A stretch of DNA of 36,305 nucleotides from Burkholderiaceae bacterium (GTDB taxonomy: Bacteria; Pseudomonadota; Gammaproteobacteria; Burkholderiales; Burkholderiaceae), in the NCBI GenBank assembly GCA_947455485.1, contig CANGNV010000019.1, positions 1-36,305 on the forward strand. Reading direction: 5' to 3'. The notes beneath the pieces were generated by a model. That model saw only the letters and a program-made list of their open reading frames with translations, ran no database searches and had not been told where the DNA came from. The position numbers were made by a program, and so were the translations under genes. This document shows, in pieces, positions 9,005 to 16,157 of this stretch; position 1 is the stretch's first letter; every line of letters begins with the position of its first letter.

Positions 9005-9013
9005 GTTTACATT
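8985..9013 (+). promoter_or_regulatory. Sigma-70 promoter of the candidate small RNA
   Basis: TTGACT (8985-8990), a 17-bp spacer and TACATT (9008-9013) form one of the best sigma-70 promoters in the window. Transcription should begin near 9020, just before a series of stable hairpins and with no open reading frame for about 280 bases. The -35 lies exactly in the loop of the preceding terminator. Confidence 0.7.
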
Positions 9014-9019
9014 AGAACT

Positions 9020-9224
9020 TCGCTGAGAGCCGGCTTTCAGCATAAGAAGCGTGCAGACTAGAGTTTTACCGCAGTTGTGGAGACTGTCAGTACGCTTCTT
9101 AAAAACATCTTCAAAAGCAGTAGCCAGGTCGCATCAGCGATCATCTGAATATCAGAAATGAGCTACAGCAAATAAAAAACATTTAAAAAGAATTCTAAAA
9201 AAAGCAGGGTCTCTGCTCGTTTGC
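9020..9224 (+). ncRNA. Candidate structured small RNA of unknown function
   Basis: No reading frame fits here, but the strand after the strong promoter folds well. Hairpin 1 pairs GCTGAGAG (9022-9029) with CTTTCAGC (9034-9041) around CCGG. Hairpin 2 has an 11-bp base, AAGAAGCGTGC (9044-9054) with GTACGCTTCTT (9090-9100), and an inner arm AGTTT (9062-9066)/AGACT (9081-9085) continued by CCGC/GTGG. A compact three-way junction follows: GTAGC (9120-9124)/GCTAC (9162-9166) encloses GGTCGC-ATCA-GCGATC (9127-9142) and TCTGA-ATA-TCAGA (9144-9156). An A-rich linker leads to a small hairpin AGCAG/CTGCT (9203-9217), a weak terminator. It does not look like RNase P RNA, SRP RNA, tmRNA or 6S RNA. It might correspond to a published Polynucleobacter-specific RNA motif; I cannot verify this. 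Confidence 0.6.
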
Positions 9225-9261
9225 AATTTATATCTCAAGCCCCCAACTCCTAAAGCTCGCT

Positions 9262-9277
9262 AGAATGGATCCATTCT
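9262..9277. repeat. Perfect 16-bp palindrome
   Basis: AGAATGGATCCATTCT reads the same on both strands. It lies 21 bp upstream of the small lipoprotein gene, between it and the candidate RNA. It could be an operator or an mRNA hairpin in the leader; nothing in the sequence decides. Confidence 0.5.
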
Positions 9278-9298
9278 TTAAAGGGTCTGGATTTTGAT

Positions 9299-9568
9299 AT
9301 GAAAATCATCTCGAGTGTTCTAGTGCTTGCCATTACAGTGGCCATGTTGGCTTGCTCAACACCATCAAGTGATTTTGGAGTCTATCGACAGTCGGATGGA
9401 ACGATTGGGGTGCATGCCCCAAAAACCGCTAAAGATACTGAAGCTCAGGCAGCTGCAGCAGAGGAGTGTAAAAAACTAGGAAAGCGAAGCGCCACTATTG
9501 TTGAAACTCGTAAAACAGTGAACGACCGCTTTCCTATGACCTACATTTTTATGTGTAACACCTATTAA
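9299..9568 (+). CDS. Small putative lipoprotein of unknown function
   Basis: An 89-residue protein with a classic lipoprotein signal: Lys near the N-terminus, a hydrophobic stretch and the lipobox MLAC with Cys19. The exported protein is then about 70 residues anchored in a membrane. Two further cysteines (in EECKKLG and FMCNTY) could form a disulfide. I do not recognise the family. The mature region contains VYRQSDGTIGVHAPKTAKD and an Ala/Glu-rich helix. A weak purine-rich AAAGGG precedes the start. It converges on the H1-like gene with an 11-bp gap. Confidence 0.75.
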   Translation: MKIISSVLVLAITVAMLACSTPSSDFGVYRQSDGTIGVHAPKTAKDTEAQAAAAEECKKLGKRSATIVETRKTVNDRFPMTYIFMCNTY

Positions 9569-9579
9569 GGTACAAGCTC

Positions 9580-10470
9580 TTAACTAAGCAGCCATTTCTT
9601 AATCGATTTGTTTACGCACATTGCATCTAAAGCTAATCCAAAGAACTCTGAACCATTAGTAACCATGCTCTCAATGGCCTCAACTTTGCCAGATTTCACG
9701 CCACGCAAATAAGTTGCTGCACGATAGCGTAGGAAGTGTTCATTCTCACCTTCTTCATTATCTGTAGAGCAGATTTCTAAGCTGCCATAGCGAGTTTCTG
9801 GGTTGATATTCAGAATAGAGAGGCCAAGTGCGCCGATGAGTTTTTCTGGAACAGGGATTGGAACGTAAGAGTAGAGGGATACTAGCTGCTCTTGTTCATC
9901 GACTTCAATAATGTGATCGACATCGAACACATCTTTTTCTGTCAATTCAGTTTCGCCAGAATCACCGCCACCAAAGGTAGACTCAAATTGCAGCATTGCT
10001 GTATTGCTATCTTTGGAGATTTCAATCATGTCAGGGTAGCCAAGCAAGCCTTTCCACCAGTACATGAGTGAGAACGTGCAAGGCTTAACTTCAACTAAGC
10101 CCTTATCGGTTGATTTGGCAAAGTACAGACCGTAGAACTCATCATCTTCCTCGAGTCCGTACTGATCGACTTTCAGCTTCTTTGGCGCAGCTGCCTTAGG
10201 AGACTTCTTGGCGGCTTTCTTTGGGGCAGGTTTTTTGGCTGCTGGCTTCTTTGCCGCTACCTTTTTAACTGCCTTCTTCGCTACTGGTTTTTTCGCAGTC
10301 GTCTTTTTAGCGACAGGCTTTTTAGTTGCTGGTTTTTTCACTACCTTCTTTACGGCCTTTTTGGCTACCACTTTCTTGGCGGCAACTTTTTTAATGGCTT
10401 TCTTTGCAGGGGCTTTTTTTACCACCTTAGTAGCTACTTTCTTTTTTGCTGGAGACTTCTTTGTAGCCAT
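9580..10470 (-). CDS. Histone H1-like basic tail fused to an acidic C-terminal domain
   Basis: Residues 1-100 are almost entirely Lys, Ala, Val and Pro in KKAxAKKxxAKK-type repeats, like the bacterial histone-H1-like (AlgP/Hc1-like) DNA-binding tails common in Betaproteobacteria. Residues 101-296 form an acidic, ordinary-composition globular domain starting YGLEEDDEFYGLYF and ending CVNKSIKKWLLS. I do not recognise it with confidence, although its size and mixed alpha/beta look are reminiscent of YbjN/secretion-chaperone-like folds. The tail should bind DNA non-specifically in the nucleoid; the C-terminal part may bind a partner or neutralise the tail. The start ATG has GGAAGGG about ten bases upstream. 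The repetitive tail makes length variation between strains likely. Confidence 0.8.
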   Translation of the reverse strand: MATKKSPAKKKVATKVVKKAPAKKAIKKVAAKKVVAKKAVKKVVKKPATKKPVAKKTTAKKPVAKKAVKKVAAKKPAAKKPAPKKAAKKSPKAAAPKKLKVDQYGLEEDDEFYGLYFAKSTDKGLVEVKPCTFSLMYWWKGLLGYPDMIEISKDSNTAMLQFESTFGGGDSGETELTEKDVFDVDHIIEVDEQEQLVSLYSYVPIPVPEKLIGALGLSILNINPETRYGSLEICSTDNEEGENEHFLRYRAATYLRGVKSGKVEAIESMVTNGSEFFGLALDAMCVNKSIKKWLLS

Positions 10471-10631
10471 GGTCTATTACCCTTCCTATTGGTAGTTAAT
10501 GTGCTTAGCGCACAAGTTGATATTACTTCAGTTCTATCTACTTTTGCTGATACCTATATGGGGATTTACCTTGCAATATCAAGGGCCCATCTCCAATTGT
10601 TTTTAAGCTGCATAAAACAAGGTCGGGGTGC

Positions 10632-10671
10632 TTGAGTTTGAGCCCTAACTTGCTACACTGGAGCGGTGTAG
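10632..10671 (+). promoter_or_regulatory. Promoter and inverted repeat upstream of ydcH
   Basis: TTGAGT (10632-10637), a 16-bp spacer and TACACT (10654-10659) give a plausible sigma-70 promoter about 45 bp before the gene. An inverted repeat CTACAC (10653-10658)/GTGTAG (10666-10671) overlaps the -10 and the likely transcription start, where a repressor could act. Confidence 0.45.
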
Positions 10672-10701
10672 TTATTAATAACCTCAACTTAAAGAGAATC
10701 T

Positions 10702-10920
10702 ATGTTCCCTGAATATCGCGAGTTAATTACTAAGCTGAAAACATCAGATCGTCACTTTTCTCATCTATTTGATAAGCACAACAATCTGGACCAAAAGATT
10801 CAAAGGATGGAGGCACATACTGAGCCCAGCACTCCTGAGGAGATTGAGATTTTGAAAAAAGAAAAACTCTTATTGAAGGATCAGCTATACGCTGTTTTGA
10901 AAAAAGCCAGCGCCGCTTAA
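10702..10920 (+). CDS. YdcH family protein (DUF465)
   Basis: A 72-residue, highly charged, fully helical protein opening MFPEYRELITKLK. Then come DRHFSHLFDKHNNLDQKI and a C-terminal LKKEKLLLKDQLYAVLKK helix, the standard DUF465/YdcH pattern of two helices forming a coiled-coil hairpin. The molecular function of the family is not known. AAAGAGA provides a modest Shine-Dalgarno. It is single-gene and is followed by a long hairpin shared with the convergent PhnA-like gene. Confidence 0.85.
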   Translation: MFPEYRELITKLKTSDRHFSHLFDKHNNLDQKIQRMEAHTEPSTPEEIEILKKEKLLLKDQLYAVLKKASAA

Positions 10921-10927
10921 GGGCGAT

Positions 10928-10962
10928 AGACCATCGGAGCCCATACTTTGGGCTGATGGTCT
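10928..10962. terminator. Bidirectional hairpin terminator
   Basis: AGACCATC (10928-10935) pairs with GATGGTCT (10955-10962), and an inner AGCCCA/TGGGCT extends the stem, giving about 14 bp with a two-base bulge. It lies between the convergent ydcH and PhnA-like genes. The T tracts are poor on both sides, so efficiency is uncertain. Confidence 0.6.
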
Positions 10963-10973
10963 TAAATTGAAGC

Positions 10974-11342
10974 TTAAGCTTTCTTTAAAAAGCAGGCTTT
11001 GAGCAGCATATTGCCGGCCTCTGTTTTGCAGTCCACTTCATGATCACCGGAAACCAGGCGGATTCCCTTAATCTTTGTTCCAACCTTGAGGGTCGTGGAT
11101 GATCCTTTAACCTTTAGATCCTTAATGAGGGTGACCGTATCGCCATCAGCCAGTAAGTTACCGTTGGCATCCTTCACAATTAGAGCGCCTTCATCTTCTT
11201 CTGCGCTAGCTGCTATTGGCCACTCATGGCCACATTGTGCGCAAACAAAGTTCTCGCTGTCAGGATAGGTCATATCCTCTTGGCAGGCTGGGCATTTTGG
11301 AAGATTAGCGGTGGTATTCATCGGCAGCACTTGAAAAGTCAT
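10974..11342 (-). CDS. yjdM: PhnA/YjdM family zinc-ribbon protein
   Basis: A 122-residue protein with an N-terminal zinc ribbon, CPACQEDM ... CAQCGHEW (about residues 18-40). A PhnA/YjdM beta-barrel domain follows, with the conserved [31 protein letters not shown]. The family was named after the E. coli alkylphosphonate region but YjdM is not required for phosphonate breakdown and its role is unknown; do not read phosphonate metabolism into it. Two starts are possible (ATG 11342 or ATG 11321); the second begins closer to the family N-terminus, and neither has a clear Shine-Dalgarno. It is divergent from the AsmA-family gene. Confidence 0.88.
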   Translation of the reverse strand: MTFQVLPMNTTANLPKCPACQEDMTYPDSENFVCAQCGHEWPIAASAEEDEGALIVKDANGNLLADGDTVTLIKDLKVKGSSTTLKVGTKIKGIRLVSGDHEVDCKTEAGNMLLKACFLKKA

Positions 11343-11395
11343 GTAAGTATCAATTTTAGTCTACGGCCAGCTTGGTAATTTAGAATTGGTTAACA

Positions 11396-13213
11396 ATGAA
11401 TAAATCAGTGAAAATCATCGTCGGCGCTTTGGGTGGGGTAATCATCCTGTTTACGGCAGGAGTGTGGTACGCAAGCGCAACAGTTGACCCAATTCAATTA
11501 ACTAAATTGCTCTCCACTTCAGTTAAGACGGCTACAGGTAGAGATTTAAAAATCAGCGGACCTGTGAGCTTAAGTTTTTTTCCAGGCATTTCAGTTTCCG
11601 CCGAACGTTTGAGCTTAAGTAATGCAACTTGGGCATCGAATCCTGAGATGCTGACTCTCAATCGCATTGATTTAAATATTAAGATGCTGCCGCTACTCAG
11701 TAAGCGCATTGAGGTTGGTAGTGTCAAGCTTGCTGGTCTTGAGCTGCATCTTCAAAAAAATGCATCAGGCAAGGCAAACTGGGATATGAGCCTAGACTCA
11801 CCGAATGCTGTCCCTGGTTCTGGTGGCGATAATGCAGACACCTCTTCGGTTGGTGATAATTTGATCTATATGGATAGCGTTTCTGTTGTGGATGCCCAGA
11901 TTCAGTATCAAGATCCTTTTAGCTCAATTTCCAATTATCAAATTAAGCGTTTGTCATTAACGGAGAGCGGAGATAAATCAATCATCTCGCTCAACATGCA
12001 AGTTCAGGGTCAAGCTCTAGAGCTTAGTGGAAAAACAGGATCCCTTGCTAAGGTGCTGAAGCAGTCGAATGCTTCATCAATACAATTTCCGATCGATCTT
12101 AATCTCGCCATGAATGGCAAGAGTCTCTTGATTAAGGGTGAGGTAAGTAAGCCCCCTAAAGCTATACCCACAATCAACTTGACTGTGAGTTCAAAATCTT
12201 TTGACTGGCCTAGCTTGAGCACAACTGCTGCCCAACCCCCTCAAGCTTCAAATGGAGTTAAGTCAGATCAGGTGGTGCGTCAACCCACAAAACCACAATC
12301 CAAATATTTATTTAGCACTGAGACTATTCCTTTTGATGTACTGCCTCAGGCCAAGGGTAAGGTAGTCATCGACATTGCGGAGTTGGGCCTGCCAAAGCGT
12401 AAGCCAATTGAAAATCTCCAAACTACTTTGCAGCTAAATGGTAATGAAATTGATATCCCAAATCTGACTTTGCAATTAGGCAAGGGAAGTGCTGATTTGC
12501 AGATTAAGTTATCAGGGTTTGATGCAGCCAATCCGATACTCGCAGCCAAAGGTGTGACAAAGGATTTCACACTAGAAAGTTTATTGGCTAGGCTTGACCC
12601 CAATTCTAAGGTCAGTGGCGGCGCTATGAAGTTGGCATTTGATGTCAAAACATCTGGAAATAGCCTTCATCAGCTGGCTGGAAATTCGAATGGCAAACTC
12701 CAATGGAGCATTAATCAAGCTCAAATGGGTACGAACTTTTTAAATGATGCTGGTGACTTCGTAGTCACGCTCTTGGATTCGATGAACCCAATGCGCAAGA
12801 AAACGAGTCAAACAGTTTTAGAGTGTGCGGTCGCCTATTTGCCAATTAGTAATGGCCAGATCAATATAGCCAGTACAGTTGGTGCCGAAACTGATAGGTT
12901 GAATGTAGTGTTAGCTGGCTCCATTAATCTAAAAACAGAGGCGGTTAACCTCACGATTGATCCTCAGGAGAAATCGGGCCTTACTACCGGTCTTGATTTA
13001 GCTGGGTTGGTGAAGATGGGCGGCACGCTATCAAATCCTAAGGCAGGCATCAATCAAGCCGGCGTTGTGAATAGCGCCGTGTCAATTGGGCTTGGATTTT
13101 TGACTGGTGGCGCAAGTATTTTGGCTGAGAATGCCAGATCAATGACCTCTAAAGGTCATCCTTGCCGCGATGCACTCCACCCCTGGTCAGATATCTACAC
13201 TGGGGCGGAGTAA
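11396..13213 (+). CDS. AsmA family protein
   Basis: A 605-residue protein with one N-terminal membrane segment (about residues 7-27) and a large periplasmic part. It begins DPIQLTKLLSTSVKTATGRDLKISGPVSLSFFPGISVSAERLSLSN, the AsmA N-terminal signature, and ends with the AsmA C-terminal region (LQWSINQAQMGTNFLN ... LNVVLAGSINLKTEAVNL). AsmA-like proteins form long beta-groove structures bridging the periplasm and are implicated in phospholipid transport and outer-membrane homeostasis; this specific member's cargo is unknown. Residues 280-300 form a Pro/Gln-rich linker. It converges with the YvlD-like gene after only 3 bp. A TAGAAT box lies nine bases before the ATG. Confidence 0.88.
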   Translation: MNKSVKIIVGALGGVIILFTAGVWYASATVDPIQLTKLLSTSVKTATGRDLKISGPVSLSFFPGISVSAERLSLSNATWASNPEMLTLNRIDLNIKMLPLLSKRIEVGSVKLAGLELHLQKNASGKANWDMSLDSPNAVPGSGGDNADTSSVGDNLIYMDSVSVVDAQIQYQDPFSSISNYQIKRLSLTESGDKSIISLNMQVQGQALELSGKTGSLAKVLKQSNASSIQFPIDLNLAMNGKSLLIKGEVSKPPKAIPTINLTVSSKSFDWPSLSTTAAQPPQASNGVKSDQVVRQPTKPQSKYLFSTETIPFDVLPQAKGKVVIDIAELGLPKRKPIENLQTTLQLNGNEIDIPNLTLQLGKGSADLQIKLSGFDAANPILAAKGVTKDFTLESLLARLDPNSKVSGGAMKLAFDVKTSGNSLHQLAGNSNGKLQWSINQAQMGTNFLNDAGDFVVTLLDSMNPMRKKTSQTVLECAVAYLPISNGQINIASTVGAETDRLNVVLAGSINLKTEAVNLTIDPQEKSGLTTGLDLAGLVKMGGTLSNPKAGINQAGVVNSAVSIGLGFLTGGASILAENARSMTSKGHPCRDALHPWSDIYTGAE

Positions 13214-13216
13214 CTC

Positions 13217-13564
13217 TTAAAACAATATTCCGCTGATAAAGAGGCTGAATAAAGAAATAAAGATGCTGGCAAAGAAAGCGGTCCAGAAACTGGAGATCGT
13301 AAAGCCGCCCACCACTGCAGACACTAGCATCAGCACTAATGCGTTGACTACCAGCAGAAACAGCCCCATGGTAAGAACCGTTAGCGGCAGGGTAAGGAGA
13401 ATCAATAAAGGTTTCACAATGGCGTTGGCAAAACCAAGCAGCAGGGCGGCAATTAGTAGTGAGCCACTATCTGCAAAGCGCAAGCCGCTAAAAAGATAGC
13501 TGGCGACCCAGAGAGATAAGGAAGTTAATCCCCACTGAAGTAAAAACGGTACTAAGTTACCCAT
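13217..13564 (-). CDS. YvlD/phage-holin-4-like membrane protein
   Basis: A 115-residue protein with four membrane segments. It contains the family motif GFANAIVKPLLILLTLPLTVLTMGLFLLVVNALVLMLVS, characteristic of the YvlD group (often auto-named phage holin family 4). These are chromosomal inner-membrane proteins and there is no phage gene around it, so the holin label should not be taken as function. AAGGA sits about eight bases upstream of the ATG. The gene faces the AsmA-family gene, 3 bp away. Confidence 0.85.
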   Translation of the reverse strand: MGNLVPFLLQWGLTSLSLWVASYLFSGLRFADSGSLLIAALLLGFANAIVKPLLILLTLPLTVLTMGLFLLVVNALVLMLVSAVVGGFTISSFWTAFFASIFISLFSLFISGILF

Positions 13565-13620
13565 AATGAATGTCCTTTTTTAAAAGAGCTGCGATATTTA
13601 CGTTAAATGTTATCAGGGCT

Positions 13621-13824
13621 TTAATAGTGGGGAGGAATTTCATCTTTTGGGCTGGTATTGCCTGCACCATCACTGCTACTGGCTTGCTCCTTAATGGATT
13701 TAAGCTCGCGATATAGAAATTCAATCTGTTGTTGTTGCTTGTAGATGGTCTGATTCAGTTGATCAATCAAATCCTCAGTAAAGCTGAGTTTGATTTCAAG
13801 GTTGGTGATGCGATCTTCCGTCAT
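13621..13824 (-). CDS. slyX: SlyX family protein
   Basis: A 67-residue protein with the typical SlyX pattern: N-terminal coiled coil RITNLEIKLSFTEDLIDQLNQTIYKQQQQIEFLYRELKSIKE, then a Ser/Gly-rich tail and the conserved C-terminal end IPPHY. Function is unknown. A good Shine-Dalgarno (GAGGA, seven bases from ATG) supports the start. It follows the DUF1653 gene on the same strand with a 21-bp gap, probably one transcript. Confidence 0.88.
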   Translation of the reverse strand: MTEDRITNLEIKLSFTEDLIDQLNQTIYKQQQQIEFLYRELKSIKEQASSSDGAGNTSPKDEIPPHY

Positions 13825-13845
13825 TTCAATTCCTCTGTCATTAGC

Positions 13846-14067
13846 TTAAGCGTTGACCAATTCAAATCGGCCATCTTCCATTTCTGCTTTTGGCCTGATC
13901 CAAAAGTCATGTGACTGGAGCGATTCATAGACGTAAGCAGGTTCTAGGTTGGCTTCAATATTGGCAAGCAGCACCACTTTATAAAATCCACCCGTCTTAA
14001 TATGCCTTAGCTTACTGCCCGGCTTAAAGAGGCCGTCATCGGCATCTGCCATTTTTGGTTTACTCAT
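13846..14067 (-). CDS. DUF1653-like protein
   Basis: A 73-residue protein built around a small beta domain: [47 protein letters not shown]. The pattern (basic opening, GGFY or GLY, E-x-x-VYESL, WIRP) resembles DUF1653 proteins, found in many Proteobacteria with no known function. No Shine-Dalgarno is evident. It is likely cotranscribed with slyX and is divergent from the luciferase-like gene; the two starts are 33 bp apart. Confidence 0.7.
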   Translation of the reverse strand: MSKPKMADADDGLFKPGSKLRHIKTGGFYKVVLLANIEANLEPAYVYESLQSHDFWIRPKAEMEDGRFELVNA

Positions 14068-14094
14068 GTCAAAAAAGCACTTTCTCAGTATGAT
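14066..14094 (+). promoter_or_regulatory. Promoter giving a possibly leaderless transcript
   Basis: ATGTCA (14066-14071), 17 bp and TATGAT (14089-14094) match sigma-70 hexamers at 4/6 and 5/6. The expected transcription start, seven bases after the -10, is the A of the ATG at 14101, and no Shine-Dalgarno is present. This suggests a leaderless mRNA. Confidence 0.5.
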
Positions 14095-14100
14095 CTACGA

Positions 14101-15117
14101 ATGACAAACGCTGTCCCGTACTCCATTCTAGATATATCTCCAATCCCGCAGGGATTTACTGCTGGAGATGCCTTGCGTAACTCACTGGACGTTGCTCAGC
14201 ATGCCGAGACTCTGGGCTATACACGCTATTGGGTGGCTGAGCATCACAATATGACGGGTAATGCCAGCTCCGCTACTGCAGTCTTGGTTGGCTACATAGC
14301 TGGAGGCACCAAAACTATTCTGGTTGGGTCTGGCGGTGTGATGTTGCCAAACCATGCCCCATTAGTGATCGCGGAACAATTTGGTACTTTGGCTTCTATC
14401 TACCCCGGTAGGATTGAGCTGGGCTTGGGGCGTGCGCCAGGAACTGATCAAATGACCGCTAGAGCCTTAAGGCGAGATTTATTGGGAGGTGATGACCGCT
14501 TTCCGCAGGATGTGCGAGAGCTGCAACATTACTTTGGCCCTATTCAGGAGGGGCAGGCAGTAAAGGCTATTCCAGGGGCTGATACAGAGGTGCCGATTTG
14601 GATCTTAGGCTCCAGTTTGTATGGCGCTCAACTGGCTGCTCATTTTGGATTGCCTTATGCATTTGCCTCACACTTTGCGCCTGAGCAGTTGCTTGATGCA
14701 ATGTCTACCTATCGTGAGTTATTTAAGCCATCTGATAAGTTATCCAAACCTTATTGTGCATTTCTGATGAATGTAGTGGCTGCCGATACTGATGAAGAGG
14801 CTGCTCATCTTTTCACTACTTTGCAGCAGAATGTCATTCGAATGCGTCGGAACACTCGTGGTCAGTTACCACCACCGATTGCAAATTTAGATGACTTCTG
14901 TGAGCCACACGAAAAGACTACCGCGGCTCATGCTCTCCGCTGCTCTGCCGTCGGCTCTATGCAGACAGTGAGAAAAGAGATGCAGTATTGGCTCGATCAA
15001 ACTGGCGCTAATGAAATCATCATCACCGGTCAAATTTATGATCATCAAGCGCGCTTGAGATCATTTGAGATCGCTGCTGAAGCGGCCAAGGGGCTGCACT
15101 TTAGCTCTAAAGCCTAA
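14101..15117 (+). CDS. LLM-class flavin-dependent oxidoreductase (luciferase-like)
   Basis: A 338-residue bacterial-luciferase-fold protein expected to use reduced flavin for oxygenation or oxidoreduction; the substrate is unknown. Signatures are [13 protein letters not shown] at the N-terminus, [15 protein letters not shown] (about residues 37-51), [22 protein letters not shown] (about 79-100), [15 protein letters not shown] and the C-terminal [13 protein letters not shown]. These place it with the YhbW/MsnO8-like group found in many Proteobacteria. Its 3' end overlaps the convergent PIN-domain gene by 11 bp. The start coincides with the predicted transcription start. Confidence 0.88.
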   Translation: MTNAVPYSILDISPIPQGFTAGDALRNSLDVAQHAETLGYTRYWVAEHHNMTGNASSATAVLVGYIAGGTKTILVGSGGVMLPNHAPLVIAEQFGTLASIYPGRIELGLGRAPGTDQMTARALRRDLLGGDDRFPQDVRELQHYFGPIQEGQAVKAIPGADTEVPIWILGSSLYGAQLAAHFGLPYAFASHFAPEQLLDAMSTYRELFKPSDKLSKPYCAFLMNVVAADTDEEAAHLFTTLQQNVIRMRRNTRGQLPPPIANLDDFCEPHEKTTAAHALRCSAVGSMQTVRKEMQYWLDQTGANEIIITGQIYDHQARLRSFEIAAEAAKGLHFSSKA

Positions 15118-15523
15118 AGGCGTTGTAGTCGTTGGTAATTAGAATTTCTTCTTGAGCGGCTCGACTAGCAAGGTGAAGCAGGGCATTGTCTTTGCTGATA
15201 ATTATCGCTGGCTTTAATTGATACGCTAGGTCTAAGAAGATCTGATCATCGGGGTCTTGGCATTTCCAGGGCGCGGCGGCTAGGTTTGAATCGTCATGCT
15301 GCTGTGCGAGAGATTGCCATTGATTCAGAATTGCGGCTTGAGTTACTTCATCGAGTTTAAAGAGGGGGCGCGAGATGACGTCGGCAAACTCCAATAAAGT
15401 CTTTTGGCTGGCAACTGCAGGAATGCTGCCATCCATAATTGCTTGTTTCAGATTGATGGCTCGCTCGTCATTAAAGACAAAAATATCTAGCAAGATATTG
15501 GTGTCTAAAACTACCGGCTTCAT
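15107..15523 (-). CDS. PIN-domain protein (putative toxin-type ribonuclease)
   Basis: A 138-residue single PIN domain, a fold of Mg2+-dependent ribonucleases. Acidic residues of the likely active site are Asp7 ([10 protein letters not shown]), Glu45 ([10 protein letters not shown]) and the cluster Asp90/Asp92/Asp93/Asp98 ([13 protein letters not shown]); ISKDNALL with Asp112 completes the pattern. It belongs to the COG1569-type group annotated as putative toxin components. No small antitoxin gene precedes it. Instead its start overlaps the stop of the YaeQ gene by 4 bp (ATGA), so it is translationally coupled to YaeQ. Toxin activity is therefore not assured. Confidence 0.85.
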   Translation of the reverse strand: MKPVVLDTNILLDIFVFNDERAINLKQAIMDGSIPAVASQKTLLEFADVISRPLFKLDEVTQAAILNQWQSLAQQHDDSNLAAAPWKCQDPDDQIFLDLAYQLKPAIIISKDNALLHLASRAAQEEILITNDYNAFRL

Positions 15524-16068
15524 TGTTGTTGATTGCGCCAGATTTCTGGGGTGATGGTGACTTGACCCATATCTGAAGAAACGTAGGCCTCTCCATCTTG
15601 AATATTGACATGTAGAACCATGCTGCGCTCGACTAACTTATTGAGTTCTTTAGCTTGCTCTGCTGGAATAGAAATCACCTGAAGGTTGCGAGCGCGAGTC
15701 AGCTTGTTCGCAATACCATCCCACCAGATTTTGCTAGTGTGCCCACCATAGCAATAGACGATGACTTGATCAGATCGCCCACAGGCTTTCAGGATGCGTC
15801 GTTCATCAGGTTGCCCTACTTCAATCCAAAGCTTGATGGCATCCGTAAGGTCTTTAACCCAAAGGTCTGGCTCATCGGTATCGCTTAAGCCTTTAGTAAA
15901 AGCCAAATCTTCTTGGGCTTGGAGGGCAAAGGCGATGATACGTATCATCATCCGTTCCTCAGTTTCCGAGGGGTGCTTGGCGATGGTGAGGGAGTGACTG
16001 CCGTAATAGTGGCGGTCAGAGTCTGCGACGTGGAGGTCGGCTTTGTGGATAGTTGCGCGTAGAGCCAT
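15520..16068 (-). CDS. yaeQ: YaeQ family protein
   Basis: A 182-residue protein with the YaeQ signature: MALRATIHKADLHVADSDRHYYGSHSLTIAKHPSETEERMMIRIIAFAL, then SDTDEPDLWVKDLTDAIKLWIEVGQPDERRILKACGRSD. The fold is related to PD-(D/E)xK nucleases, and conserved DEPDLW and E-x-G-QPDE acidic residues are present, but no biochemical role has been established. An early claim that YaeQ acts in transcription antitermination was not upheld. It is the first gene of a two-gene unit with the PIN-domain gene. GATAAT (16074-16079 on the minus strand) lies only five bases from the ATG, suggesting a leaderless start. Confidence 0.9.
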   Translation of the reverse strand: MALRATIHKADLHVADSDRHYYGSHSLTIAKHPSETEERMMIRIIAFALQAQEDLAFTKGLSDTDEPDLWVKDLTDAIKLWIEVGQPDERRILKACGRSDQVIVYCYGGHTSKIWWDGIANKLTRARNLQVISIPAEQAKELNKLVERSMVLHVNIQDGEAYVSSDMGQVTITPEIWRNQQQ

Positions 16069-16157
16069 GGCGCATTATCGCCTTTAAAAGGGGGTAAGCC
16101 GAATCTCCCAGTATTATTTAGAAAATTACCTTGATTTACTGTATATCGTAGAGCCCC

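Noticed and set aside
9020..9224. 6S RNA, SRP RNA or RNase P RNA
   Set aside because: The fold is a chain of hairpins with a three-way junction, not the single long rod of 6S; SRP and RNase P core motifs are missing.
10208..10495. Plus-strand frame of 95 residues rich in Phe and Ala
   Set aside because: It is the antisense shadow of the Lys/Ala-rich H1-like tail.
13217..13564. Phage holin and therefore prophage
   Set aside because: The protein is of the chromosomal YvlD type and no phage genes surround it.
15655..15997. Plus-strand frames opposite yaeQ
   Set aside because: They have no family resemblance and no ribosome site; yaeQ on the other strand explains the open frames.
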